From contig NZ_JAMXMX010000002.1 in NCBI RefSeq assembly GCF_024055725.1, positions 186,001 through 250,000 on the forward strand: a DNA stretch of 64,000 nt, read 5' to 3'. This stretch comes from Actinoallomurus spadix (lineage in GTDB: Bacteria; Actinomycetota; Actinomycetes; Streptosporangiales; Streptosporangiaceae). Of the stretch, positions 43,668 to 52,123 are shown piece after piece. The notes below the pieces were generated by a model, which was given only the letters and a program-made list of their open reading frames with translations, was not told the origin of the DNA and did not search any database. The translations under genes and the position numbers were made by a program. Each line of letters starts with the position of its first letter. Positions within the stretch are counted from its first letter, which is position 1.

Positions 43668-45188
43668 ATGCTCAACCGTCGTGACCTGTATCAAGCACAT
43701 CGGCTGTCGATGCAGCGGATCGGCATGGCGCTGCTCGCCGGTGAGCCCGACCTGCCGGATCCGCCGACGCGCAGGTTGACGGTGTCGGTGTTCGCCGGTG
43801 CGATGGTCGGCGTGCTGGTGCTCGCCGGCTTCGGCATCGTGGGGCTCCTGAAACCGGGAGGGGCGACCGGGCTGCAGGCGAGCGGCACTCTCATCATCGA
43901 GAAGGAGACCGGCACCAAGTTCGTCTACAGCCAGCAGGACGGCAAGCTGTACCCGGTGGCGAACTACACGTCCGCGCGGTTGATCCTCAACACCGCGAAC
44001 CCGCACCTCAGGTCGGTGTCGCGTGCCTCGCTCGGCAAGTTCGACCGGGGGAAGCCGGTGGGCATCCTGGGCGCTCCGGACTCCCTGCCGGACGCCGGGC
44101 ATCAGGTCCGCGGGCCGTTCTCGATGTGCGTGCGCAACGGTGAACTCGGCACCGGCGGCACTCGTTCGTACTCCTCTCTGGTGGTGGGGCGGGCCACCGG
44201 CGGCCGGTCGCTGAGCGACCGTGAGGCCGTCGTCGTGAGCGCCGGTGGTCAGTCATGGGTGATCTGGCACAACCAGCGCATGAAGCTCCCGGCGGAGGAG
44301 GTGCGGCCCATCAGCGGGACCGACGATCCTCCGGAAGTGTCGACGACCTGGTTGAACGCCGTTCCCGCCGGGCCCGAGTTCAGGTCTCCGCCCGTGCCGG
44401 ACCGCGGCAAGACGGTCACCGCGCCCGGGGGCGGCAGAGCGGCCGTGGGCACCTTCTACCGGGTGAGCACGGTCGGCGGTGACGAGCGGTGGTACGTCCT
44501 GTTGAGCGACGGCCTGGCGCCCATCACCCAGACCGAGGGCGTCCTGCTGCAGAACGACCCGAACAGCAAACTGGCGTACAAGAACGGCCCCGTGCAGCCG
44601 GTGAGCATCGACGCGGCCACCGCGAACTCCGCGCAGCGGTCGAGCATGAAGCCGTCGGCCGACGGGCTGCCGCCGGTGATGCCGAAGATCATCACCCGGG
44701 ACGGCACGACACTGCTGTGCGTCGTGTACAGCGACACGGAGAAGGGGTCGCTGGACGCTCGGGTGGCGGTGGGCGGCAGCATCCCGGCGGTGACCGACGC
44801 GGCCAACGGAGCGGCGAGCGGAGCGGCGAACGGTGCCGCCGCGCAGGCGAACGTCGTCGACCAGGTGGTCATCCCGCCGGGGCATGGCGCGCTCCTGGGG
44901 CTGTTGCCGGCCGCGAACCAGCCGGTGACCGGGTACGCGCTCCTCACCGACCAGGGCCTGCGGTTCCCCGTACCGTCGGCGGACGTGGCGAGCAAGCTCG
45001 GGCTCGACACCAAGCTGGTCGCCCCGATCCCCGGCAATCTGCTCCACCTCATTCCGCAGGGCCCGACGCTGGACCCCGCCCAGGCCACGAAGCCGGTGAG
45101 CAACCCCGGGCAACAGTCCGGCGGCGACGCCGGGCAGAAGACCACCGGCATCCCCGGGCAGGCGGGCGCCTCGTCGGCGCCGGGGTGA
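43668..45188 (+). CDS. eccB: EccB, type VII secretion membrane ATPase-associated subunit
   Basis: 506 residues. The N-terminus MLNRRDLYQAHRLSMQRIGMALL plus one TM (about 42-62) is the EccB signature. The large extracytoplasmic part follows the EccB repeat architecture (LYPVANYTSARLIL, LSDREAVVVSAGGQSWVIW, WYVLLSDGLAPI, GYALLTDQGLRFPVPS). ATG 43668 follows CAGGAGGTCCG. A Gly/Ala-rich insertion (AANGAASGAANGAAA) lies near 385-400. It anchors the periplasmic part of the ESX core. Confidence 0.93.
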   Translation: MLNRRDLYQAHRLSMQRIGMALLAGEPDLPDPPTRRLTVSVFAGAMVGVLVLAGFGIVGLLKPGGATGLQASGTLIIEKETGTKFVYSQQDGKLYPVANYTSARLILNTANPHLRSVSRASLGKFDRGKPVGILGAPDSLPDAGHQVRGPFSMCVRNGELGTGGTRSYSSLVVGRATGGRSLSDREAVVVSAGGQSWVIWHNQRMKLPAEEVRPISGTDDPPEVSTTWLNAVPAGPEFRSPPVPDRGKTVTAPGGGRAAVGTFYRVSTVGGDERWYVLLSDGLAPITQTEGVLLQNDPNSKLAYKNGPVQPVSIDAATANSAQRSSMKPSADGLPPVMPKIITRDGTTLLCVVYSDTEKGSLDARVAVGGSIPAVTDAANGAASGAANGAAAQANVVDQVVIPPGHGALLGLLPAANQPVTGYALLTDQGLRFPVPSADVASKLGLDTKLVAPIPGNLLHLIPQGPTLDPAQATKPVSNPGQQSGGDAGQKTTGIPGQAGASSAPG

Positions 45189-45339
45189 TGGCGGGGCGTC
45201 GCGGTGGTGCTGGACGCGTGTTCTCCGTCGGTTCGTCTGGCCGGGGCCGGTCGCGACCCGCCACCAGGTTGAAACGGCACCGGTATGCGGGCGAAGCTTT
45301 CTACGCTGTGCCATGACGAGGATCTGACATGTACGGGAC

Positions 45340-47271
45340 GTGGTCGATGTGACAGCCCGCGAAGCGCGGCTTCTCCAGCCCGGCCGTGTCTACGTCGGTT
45401 GGCGATATGTCCAGAGCCACCCTGATCCTGGGCCACCGCCCAAGCGCCCTACGCCGCCGGAGGCCGAGCAGCTCGACCCGGAGTGGATCGAGCGGAAGCG
45501 CAAAGAGGCGAGGTTCTATAACCGGCCGCTCAGGATAGTCGCGGGCGCGACCGTGGTCGGGGTGGTGTTGTTCGTCTCCGCGGGCATCACCGGCACTCTG
45601 CCGTGGGCCTTCGCCATCGCGGGTCTGGTGGCGTGCGGTTTCGTGGCGCTCATCACGGGCCGCTCCATCTGGCAGGACGAGAAGGCGCTGCGGGTCCGGA
45701 TGGACAAGGAGAGGGACCGCTTCGAGCGGCTCCAGGAGGACCGCCGCCGCCGGCTGGAGGCCGCCCACGCCGAACACGCCCGCGCCTACCAGGAGTGGCG
45801 GCGGCGCCGGGACGCCTTCGAATCACAGCACGAGTGGTACGCCGTCACGCTCCCGCCCGGCACGGACCGTGTCGACGTCGTCGGCGGCACGCTCGTGGGC
45901 TGGTCGGCCATGGTCACCATGATCGGCGCCGCGCGCCTCGCCTCCGGGTCCCGGGTCACCGTCCTGGACCTGTCGGAGGGGGCGGTCGCCGGGGACCTCG
46001 TCGAGGTCGCGGGCGACCAGGGCGAGCGCCCGTCGGTGTGGGTCCTGCCCGGTGACCTGCCGCACCTCGACCTCACCCACGGGCTCGGCCCGGAGGAGAT
46101 CGCCGACGTGCTGTCCCTCGTGGTCAGCGTGAGCGACGAACACAACGGCAGCCGCGACCTGTCGGTGGACAACGCCATCCTCGAACGCGTCCTGGGCGTG
46201 TTCGGCGGGCACGCGTCCATCCCTCAGCTCGCGGCGGCGTTGCGGGCGCTGGCCCAGATCGGTGATCCGCGCGATGACCTGCGGCGCGGTCTCATCAGCG
46301 ATGACGAGCTCGCGCAGATCACCACGATGTTCGGCCGGGGCGCCGCCGACCGGGTCGTCATCGAGCGCGCCTGGGCGCTGGAGTCCCAGCTGCGCAAGCT
46401 GGAGGACCTCGGCTCCAGCCCGTCGCTCCCGCCGCCGAGCCGGCTGCGCGTCCTCGCCACCGACCGGCGGGCCGGTGTGCTCACCAACCGGGTCCTCGGC
46501 ACGTACGTCACGGCCGCTCTGACGCACGTCCTGCGGTCGTCGCGGCTCGGGGCGGCATGGGAGCACACTTTGATCGTCTGCGGCGCCGAGAAGCTCCGTG
46601 GTGATGTCCTGGACCGTCTCATCGACTCCTGTGAGGCGACGTCGACCGGTCTGGTCCTGATGTACCGCTCGATCGCGCCGCACGTCGAGGAGCGGCTGGG
46701 GCGGGGGCACGCCGTCGTCGGTTTCATGCGCCTGGGCAACGCCGAGGACGCGCGGATCGCGGCGCAGCAGATCGGCGAGGAGCACACGCTGAAGGTCGCG
46801 GGGCTCACGGACAAGGCCGCGTCGGCGGTGAGCGACCCGAAGGACGGCTCCTACGCGAGTACGGTCGGGTCGTACGCGCCGGTGCGGGTCTTCGAGGGGA
46901 CGGGTCCTTCGGACGTCACCTTGCCCGAGGGCATCGGCCGGGCGACCTCCTGGGGCCGCAGCGCCGCCGAGGCCGCCGACGCGGGCAAGGGCGCGCGCGA
47001 ACTCGCCGTCAAGCCGTACGAACTGCAGCAGCTGCCGCCCACAGCGATGATCTTCACGGCGACCGAGAGGTCCGGCAGGCGGGTCCTCCTCATCGACGCC
47101 AATCCCGGGATCATGACCCTGCCCACCGCGAACATCCAGGAGTACGAGGAGGCGATCGACCCGCTGCGGGCCCGGCACGCGCGGCCCGAGGCGCTGCCCC
47201 GGGACCCCTCCCGGCCCCCGCCGAATCTCGGGCCGCCTCCGGAGCGGCTGGACTTCCGCAAGAAGCGCTGA
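45340..47271 (+). CDS. two-TM type VII locus protein with degenerate P-loop ATPase domain
   Basis: 643 residues. TM helices at about 64-84 and 87-106 are followed by a long Arg/Glu coiled coil (111-165) and an alpha/beta domain. At 182-189 the sequence GGTLVGWS fits a Walker A pattern with Trp in place of Lys, and VTVLD at 206-210 looks like a Walker B or second strand. Later segments resemble FtsK/TraG-type folds (LTHGLGPEEIADVLSLVVSV; ELAVKPYELQQLPPTAMIF). It occupies the EccE position but does not look like a normal EccE. GTG 45349 is an alternative start; an SD-preceded mini-ORF (ATG 45329, MYGTWSM) ends on it. Confidence 0.7.
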   Translation: MVDVTAREARLLQPGRVYVGWRYVQSHPDPGPPPKRPTPPEAEQLDPEWIERKRKEARFYNRPLRIVAGATVVGVVLFVSAGITGTLPWAFAIAGLVACGFVALITGRSIWQDEKALRVRMDKERDRFERLQEDRRRRLEAAHAEHARAYQEWRRRRDAFESQHEWYAVTLPPGTDRVDVVGGTLVGWSAMVTMIGAARLASGSRVTVLDLSEGAVAGDLVEVAGDQGERPSVWVLPGDLPHLDLTHGLGPEEIADVLSLVVSVSDEHNGSRDLSVDNAILERVLGVFGGHASIPQLAAALRALAQIGDPRDDLRRGLISDDELAQITTMFGRGAADRVVIERAWALESQLRKLEDLGSSPSLPPPSRLRVLATDRRAGVLTNRVLGTYVTAALTHVLRSSRLGAAWEHTLIVCGAEKLRGDVLDRLIDSCEATSTGLVLMYRSIAPHVEERLGRGHAVVGFMRLGNAEDARIAAQQIGEEHTLKVAGLTDKAASAVSDPKDGSYASTVGSYAPVRVFEGTGPSDVTLPEGIGRATSWGRSAAEAADAGKGARELAVKPYELQQLPPTAMIFTATERSGRRVLLIDANPGIMTLPTANIQEYEEAIDPLRARHARPEALPRDPSRPPPNLGPPPERLDFRKKR

Positions 47272-47324
47272 GCCGGTCTCGGAGTTCCTGGCGTGATGGG
47301 TCGGCGGGGCTGGGGGGGACAGGC

Positions 47325-48680
47325 TCAGTGGCGCCCTTCTCCGGGTGGATCCACGGGCGGCAGGAACGTCGGAGTGCCACCCGGTGGGGCGACGTCCGGT
47401 GGCGGCGTACGGTCCGGCTCCGCGCCCGCGTGCGGCGGTGCGACGAACCGGCTCGGTGAGCCTGGTGCGGGCGGCGCATCGTCCGGAGGCGGCGTCCCGC
47501 CGGATCGCCGGCGGGCGGCGGCGACGACCGCGACGACGATGATCAGGGCGCAGAGGCCGACTCCGAAGAGCACCAGCGGGGGGAGTCCGCCGCCGCCGTC
47601 GTTGTGTCGGCCCGCCGGAGCCTTCGGCGACGACGGTCCGGCCGAGTCCGCGGGCGCGCCGGACGACGCGAGCTGTTCCATCTGCCGGACCACCGGGTAG
47701 CCGGCGCCGGCCGGTGCCTGGCGCTGGAGCGCCGCGCCGGGGATGACGACGCCGTAGCCGCTGGCCGTGTCGGGGCCGGGCGCGCCGACGTCCTTCGCCG
47801 TGCCCACGATCTGCCGGACGACCTCGGGCGCCCGCATGTCCGGATACCGGGAGCGCAGCAGGGCGACCGCGCCGGAGGTCAGCGCCGCGGCCTGGCTGGT
47901 CCCGCTGTACTCGGGGTCGAACGTGCCGTTCGCCAGGAGGACCCCGACGTGAACACCGGGTGCGGCGACCGACACGTAGTCCTGCCGCTGCGTCTTGTCC
48001 CAGACCCCTTTCGCGTTGTCCAGCGCGCCGACGGCCAGGACACCGGGGCAGGCGGCGGGCAGTTGCGGCGCGTTGTCGGCACTTCCGGTGTTGCCCGCGC
48101 CGGCCACCACCACGACGTCCCGGCGCAGCGCGTAGGCGATCGCCTCTCGGAGCCCGGAGGGGCAGTGGCCGGGATACATGGAGGCCGGGTTCGCCTGGGA
48201 CATGTTGATGACCTTGGCGCCGTGGTCCGCGGCGTACCGGATGGCGGGCGGCAGCGAGTTCGCCAGGTCGCCTTCCCGGCCGTTGGTGACGACGACCGGA
48301 AGGATCCGCGCGTGCGGGGCCACGCCGACCATGCCGGTCCGGCCGCCCTGGCCGGCGATGAGCGCCGCCATGGACGTGCCGTGACCCTGCGACTCGACGT
48401 CGATGTCCGTACGGCCGTCACCGCCCCGGCCGGTCGTGTCCGTCCCCGGTACGACGGCGCCGTCGAGTTCCGGGAGGCCGGCGTTGACCCCGGTGTCCAG
48501 GAGGGCGACGGTCACACCGTCGCCCTGGCTCAGTGACCAGACCTTGCCGGTGATGGCCCAGGCGGAGAACCACCACTCCTCATCGCGCGGTCGCGGGAGG
48601 GCCCCCGCGGGTGCGGCCGTCGTTCCGACGATCGCGAGAGCCGCGCACAGCGCGGACACGCGGCGGGCCCATCCCGTCAC
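47325..48680 (-). CDS. mycP: second mycosin, type VII secretion-associated subtilisin-like protease
   Basis: 451 residues. Signal peptide (1-28), subtilase domain (about 45-320) with D in ALLDTGVN, H in GHGTSMAALI and S in SGTSQAAALTSG, then a stalk, a TM helix (about 367-388, LVLFGVGLCALIIVVAVVA) and a Pro-rich cytoplasmic tail. It is the last gene of the leftward WXG100 operon. Only distant from the mycosin at 20653, which has a long Pro/Thr segment before the protease domain instead. Convergent with the 643-residue gene. Confidence 0.92.
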   Translation of the reverse strand: MTGWARRVSALCAALAIVGTTAAPAGALPRPRDEEWWFSAWAITGKVWSLSQGDGVTVALLDTGVNAGLPELDGAVVPGTDTTGRGGDGRTDIDVESQGHGTSMAALIAGQGGRTGMVGVAPHARILPVVVTNGREGDLANSLPPAIRYAADHGAKVINMSQANPASMYPGHCPSGLREAIAYALRRDVVVVAGAGNTGSADNAPQLPAACPGVLAVGALDNAKGVWDKTQRQDYVSVAAPGVHVGVLLANGTFDPEYSGTSQAAALTSGAVALLRSRYPDMRAPEVVRQIVGTAKDVGAPGPDTASGYGVVIPGAALQRQAPAGAGYPVVRQMEQLASSGAPADSAGPSSPKAPAGRHNDGGGGLPPLVLFGVGLCALIIVVAVVAAARRRSGGTPPPDDAPPAPGSPSRFVAPPHAGAEPDRTPPPDVAPPGGTPTFLPPVDPPGEGRH

Positions 48681-48705
48681 GTATAACCGCCTTTCCTCGT
48701 TCTCG

Positions 48706-49962
48706 TCAGGTCTGTCGGTAGCGCCGGCCGTCCTTCGGCGGCGGGGGCGTGTGCCCGAGCAGAGCGGGGGAGACCGGGTGATCGTCGACGAAGGCGTCGC
48801 TGTCGTCGACCAGGAAGGTCGAACTCTGCTGTTCCTGGTTCTGGTTCGGTTGGCCGTGACCAGGCATCATCGGCATGTACGGCATGCCGTTGCGCATCGC
48901 GGCGGCCTCGGCCGCGTTCACTCCTGCGGCCCCGGGGCCACCAGGCGCGTTCGCCAGGCGTCCGGGGGGCAACCCGCCCGCCCCCGGCCCCGTCCCCGCG
49001 CCCGGTCCGACGCCGGAACCGGAAGGGAAGTGACCGTTGCCCAGGTTGGTCGACGGCCCCGACCCGAAGTCGGACAGTTTGCCGCCGTTGGGGTCGTAAC
49101 CGGCGAGGTCGGTCTTGGGAATGGAGCTGCCGTTGCCGTACGGATCGGTTCCCCCGTTCCCGTAGGGGTCCGTGCCGTTGCCGTAGGGGTCCGTGCCGTT
49201 GCCGTAGGGGTCCGTGCCGTTGCCGTAGGGGTCCGTGCCGTTGCCGTAGGGGTCCGTGCCGTTGCCGTACGGGTCCTGGCCATCCCCGTACGGGTTCTTC
49301 CCGTTGCCGAACGGGTCCTTGGGGTCGTTCCCGTACGGGTTCTTGCTGTTGTAGGCGCTGGGGTCCACGCCACCGGGGAATCTGGGGTCGTAAGCACTGT
49401 TCGTTTTGAACGGATCCCTACCGTCGATGTTGTCGCCGGGGGTCAGGCCGGGCAGATCCTGGGTGACGACTGCGGGGATCTTCGCGTGGGCTTCCATGAT
49501 CCGCTTATTGAGCCGCTGCAGGTAGTTCCGCGCGTGCCAGTGCGCGTCCTTCGACTTGAAGGCCTCATCCCACGTGTGTGCTCCGTAGCCGGGCCGGTTG
49601 TCCTTCGCCTTGTACCAGCTGAGCTGCTCGGCGAGGAGTTTCAGGGAGTCACCGGCGGTCTGGCACGACGTGGCCACCTGGTCGGCCGAGTACCAGAGCT
49701 TGTAGAGCGCCTTCTGGGCCTCTTCGGCGCCCTCGTCGTCCCACGCGTCGGCGAGATCCTGCGCCTTTTTCTTGATCAGGTCCCTGGTCGCGGCGACACG
49801 TTTCGCGGCTGCGAGGTAGGTGTTGGCCGCCTGCGCGATCCGGGTGGGATTCGTCTCGTCCAGCCAGGCGTCGACCTTCTCCAGACTGGTGTCGCCGTAG
49901 GCGTCCTTACCCTCGTCGAGCGGCTTGTCCTTGATCGTTACCGCTTGGAATCCACTGGTCAT
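48706..49962 (-). CDS. WXG100-associated substrate with NGTDPYG heptad repeats
   Basis: 418 residues. Residues 30-165 are helical, PPE/EspB-like in look, with ADAWDDEGAEEAQKALYKLW and SADQVATSC. Residues 190-300 are Gly/Asn/Tyr-rich with six to seven copies of a DPYGNGT heptad encoded by 21-bp repeats. A Gly/Pro-rich and acidic C-terminus follows. It lies 6 bases downstream of the 249-residue gene and 25 upstream of the mycosin, in the ESX substrate operon. Probably exported. Confidence 0.75.
   Translation of the reverse strand: MTSGFQAVTIKDKPLDEGKDAYGDTSLEKVDAWLDETNPTRIAQAANTYLAAAKRVAATRDLIKKKAQDLADAWDDEGAEEAQKALYKLWYSADQVATSCQTAGDSLKLLAEQLSWYKAKDNRPGYGAHTWDEAFKSKDAHWHARNYLQRLNKRIMEAHAKIPAVVTQDLPGLTPGDNIDGRDPFKTNSAYDPRFPGGVDPSAYNSKNPYGNDPKDPFGNGKNPYGDGQDPYGNGTDPYGNGTDPYGNGTDPYGNGTDPYGNGTDPYGNGGTDPYGNGSSIPKTDLAGYDPNGGKLSDFGSGPSTNLGNGHFPSGSGVGPGAGTGPGAGGLPPGRLANAPGGPGAAGVNAAEAAAMRNGMPYMPMMPGHGQPNQNQEQQSSTFLVDDSDAFVDDHPVSPALLGHTPPPPKDGRRYRQT
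49136..49275 (-). repeat. 21-bp tandem coding repeats (heptad DPYGNGT)
   Basis: About six near-perfect copies of GTAGGGGTCCGTGCCGTTGCC (on the + strand) encode repeated DPYGNGT. Nearly identical at DNA level, so probably unstable in copy number. Confidence 0.85.
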
Positions 49963-49967
49963 GGCCG

Positions 49968-50717
49968 TCAGTACTCCCCAGTGTTCTGCTGGGTGGGCTG
50001 CTGCTGGGTTATCTTCGGCGTCGCCGCGGCGGCTTTGGCGTTGGCGCCGGCGACGTTCGCCCGGGTGGTGCCCAGAGCGGCTATCGCGGCGCCCTGCTGG
50101 GACAGGAAGCCACCGTAGAAGTTCTTGATGGTGCCCCGCAATTGCTCGATCGTCGTATGGAACTGCTTCGCGACATCCCAGTCCCCGATCTCCTTGTGCT
50201 GGAGGGCGGCCCCGTATTCGATGTCGTCGATGCTTCCATCGCCCTGCTTCCAGTCGGCCTCGTAGGTCTTGAAATCCTTACCGAGGGTGTCCTGGATGCT
50301 CTGGATCGCGTGGCTGTCGTGCTTGATGCCCTTTTTCCGGCCTATCCCAGGCCAGTTCTTGTCGATGGGAGGCGGCGTCGGATAGTACGCATTCTTGATC
50401 GACTTATCGTCGGCCGCAGTGGCATCGCTATGGTCGGCGGCGTCCTCCTCCTGGAAGGACTTCCACTGAGTGGCGTTGTACTTTCGTTCGTCGTCGGTCT
50501 TGGGATCGGCGTAGACGTAGTACAGATAGGCATGCTCATCGTTCGAGGTCGATGAGCCGGCCGACGTGCCGGGCTTGCTGGGATCATGGGTTGGATCGGG
50601 GACGGGCGCCCGGGTCGTCTGGTTATCGTCCTGATACCAGATGAGCTTCCGGCCCTTGTAGTCGTAGGTCGGCAGGGCCTTACCGCCGAATTGAGTGATT
50701 TGCTTGTCGTCGCCCAT
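49968..50717 (-). CDS. hypothetical protein of the WXG100 operon
   Basis: 249 residues, acidic, mostly helical in its C-terminal half (SIDDIEYGAALQHKEIGDWD, FHTTIEQLRGTIKNFYGGFL) with a Gln/Thr tail. The first 60 residues carry YDYKGRKLIWYQDDNQTT. ATG 50717 is preceded by GAGGGTGC-type sequence. It lies between the WXG100 pair and the 418-residue protein. Not recognised; a co-secreted substrate or chaperone is likely by position. Confidence 0.7.
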   Translation of the reverse strand: MGDDKQITQFGGKALPTYDYKGRKLIWYQDDNQTTRAPVPDPTHDPSKPGTSAGSSTSNDEHAYLYYVYADPKTDDERKYNATQWKSFQEEDAADHSDATAADDKSIKNAYYPTPPPIDKNWPGIGRKKGIKHDSHAIQSIQDTLGKDFKTYEADWKQGDGSIDDIEYGAALQHKEIGDWDVAKQFHTTIEQLRGTIKNFYGGFLSQQGAAIAALGTTRANVAGANAKAAAATPKITQQQPTQQNTGEY

Positions 50718-50914
50718 TGTGCACCCTCAGCAAGTATCAGATGGTCGACCGGATCATGGCATGGCCTGGCGATGAGACGCCCTGGTGACCGGCTCGGTTC
50801 CTTGACGTGAAAAGACGATGACCTCGGCGCGTGCGCGGCCGAGGTCATCATGAGTTACGGCGAGCCCCGTCGCCGCGCATCACCGTCCACCTGGTGGTGC
50901 CGGTACCGGGGTCG

Positions 50915-51226
50915 TCAGCCGTGGTTGGACCAGAGCCTGACGTTGTCCCGCTCGGCCTGCTGGAACGCCTCGTTGGCCGTCCCGACGCCCTGCCGCAGGG
51001 CGTTCAGGATGTTCTGCATGTCCGCAGCCGACTTGTCCCAGATGCGCTTCTGGTCGCCGTAGGCCGCCTCGGCGCCGCCGGACCACTCCGCCAACTCGCG
51101 GTGCAGCGTCGTCTCGAGGTCCCGTAGCGACGCGACGAGGCGGTCGTGGAGCTTCTGAAGGTTCTCCTCGCCGGCCGCCAGGCCACCGAAATTGACGTAG
51201 GTGAGGTCTGCTGCCTCGTTGCTCAT
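50915..51226 (-). CDS. WXG100-family protein (ESAT-6-like)
   Basis: 103 residues from ATG 51226 after GGAAGGAGACGCAC. Two helices separated by a W-S-G turn (LAEWSGGAEAAY) near residue 48, the ESAT-6/CFP-10 hallmark. 29 bases downstream of a second WXG100 gene, so they probably form a heterodimer exported by EccC/EccD. Confidence 0.93.
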   Translation of the reverse strand: MSNEAADLTYVNFGGLAAGEENLQKLHDRLVASLRDLETTLHRELAEWSGGAEAAYGDQKRIWDKSAADMQNILNALRQGVGTANEAFQQAERDNVRLWSNHG

Positions 51227-51255
51227 GTGCGTCTCCTTCCGAGCCGAGTGCTGTC

Positions 51256-51585
51256 TTACTTGCGGTTGTTGAGGAGCGACATGATCTTGTTGGCCTGGTC
51301 GGACTGGCTCTCCTCGAAGGCGTCGTACTTGTTCTTGGAGATGCCGAGCCGCTCGCCCACAGTGTCCAGAGCCTGGAACATGGTGAGGAACTCGTCCTCG
51401 TACACCTTGCACGCCCTGGCGAAGACGTCCGCGGACGGGCCCTTCCAGTGCGCCATCAGCTCGTTGCTGGAGCTGGCGAAGGCGCTCATGATGGCACGGA
51501 ACTCTCGCACCGTCTCATCGACCTTCGCCCGTGCTGTGGCCATGTGTTCGCGACCAACGCTTGCGCTTCCCGCTGCAGCGGCCAT
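51256..51585 (-). CDS. WXG100-family protein (CFP-10-like partner)
   Basis: 109 residues from ATG 51585, behind GCGGAGGTAACGAGTC. Helix-turn-helix hairpin with HWKGPSADVF (W-x-G) near residue 50. The C-terminus (YDAFEESQSDQANKIMSLL) could hold a Y-x3-[DE]-type export signal. First gene of the five-gene leftward operon ending in the mycosin. Confidence 0.93.
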   Translation of the reverse strand: MAAAAGSASVGREHMATARAKVDETVREFRAIMSAFASSSNELMAHWKGPSADVFARACKVYEDEFLTMFQALDTVGERLGISKNKYDAFEESQSDQANKIMSLLNNRK

Positions 51586-51702
51586 CGACTCGTTACCTCC
51601 GCGAGCTCGACTTACGGTGTGTAGTCGCCCCGTCACCAACTCCTCGTCCTGCCTGTGGTGGCGAAGGTCGTCGGAGCACACCCCGTCCTACAAACGATCA
51701 CC

Positions 51703-51732
51703 AGAATACGACTGGCCGGCACTCGATGTCCA
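51703..51732 (-). promoter_or_regulatory. promoter of the WXG100 operon
   Basis: On the minus strand, -35 TGGACA (51732-51727) and -10 TATTCT (51708-51703) are separated by 18 bases, giving a 5' leader of about 110 bases to ATG 51585. Confidence 0.55.
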
Positions 51733-51908
51733 GGTGATTTGGAAAAGTCAAGTACCCGTCGCAGCGGGCATTGATCGTTATGTAAGCGTTACCTGCCTCG
51801 GGTGTTCGCGCTAAGGCCATCTGACCTGCGAAAACCTCACTTGAGGAATGCGCCCTTTAAGGGTGTCGCGGCTGTGTCATAAGTGAGAGGTGAGTGCATG
51901 GAACCGTT

Positions 51909-51938
51909 CCGGCATGGTGAACGTCTGAACCATTCCGG
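51909..51938. other. inverted repeat in the 538-base intergenic region
   Basis: CCGGCATGGT and ACCATTCCGG form a 9-of-10 hairpin with a 10-base loop. It lies between the WXG100 operon promoter and the TetR-type operator. The stretch 51586-52085 holds no convincing gene: the open frames found there run into neighbours out of frame. Confidence 0.5.
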
Positions 51939-52085
51939 CGGAGGCATGGCCGGTCTCCTCCGGGCTGCGGCCCGCCCGCCACGGCCGCCCTCCGCGGCGC
52001 CCGGTCCCCGCCCTCGCGCCCGACGACCCAGGCGCCGCCTCCCGATCGCTTTGACGTGGATTCGGACACCCGGTTACGTTGATCG

Positions 52086-52103
52086 ATACCGACTGGTCGG
52101 TAT
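52086..52103. promoter_or_regulatory. TetR-family-type operator ahead of the phosphotriesterase gene
   Basis: ATACCGACTGGTCGGTAT is a perfect 8+8 inverted repeat around a 2-base centre, the form of many TetR-family operators. It is 20 bases upstream of ATG 52124. No TetR gene lies in this window, so the regulator is encoded elsewhere. Confidence 0.7.
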
Positions 52104-52123
52104 GTGCCAAGGGAGGCCCATTC

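Noticed and set aside
45340-47271. Calling the 643-residue protein EccE
   Set aside because: It has two N-terminal TM helices and the right position but is longer, with a coiled coil and a P-loop-like domain; the family match was not convincing.
49136-49275. Possible CRISPR or VNTR non-coding array
   Set aside because: The 21-bp period equals seven codons and the reading frame stays open throughout.
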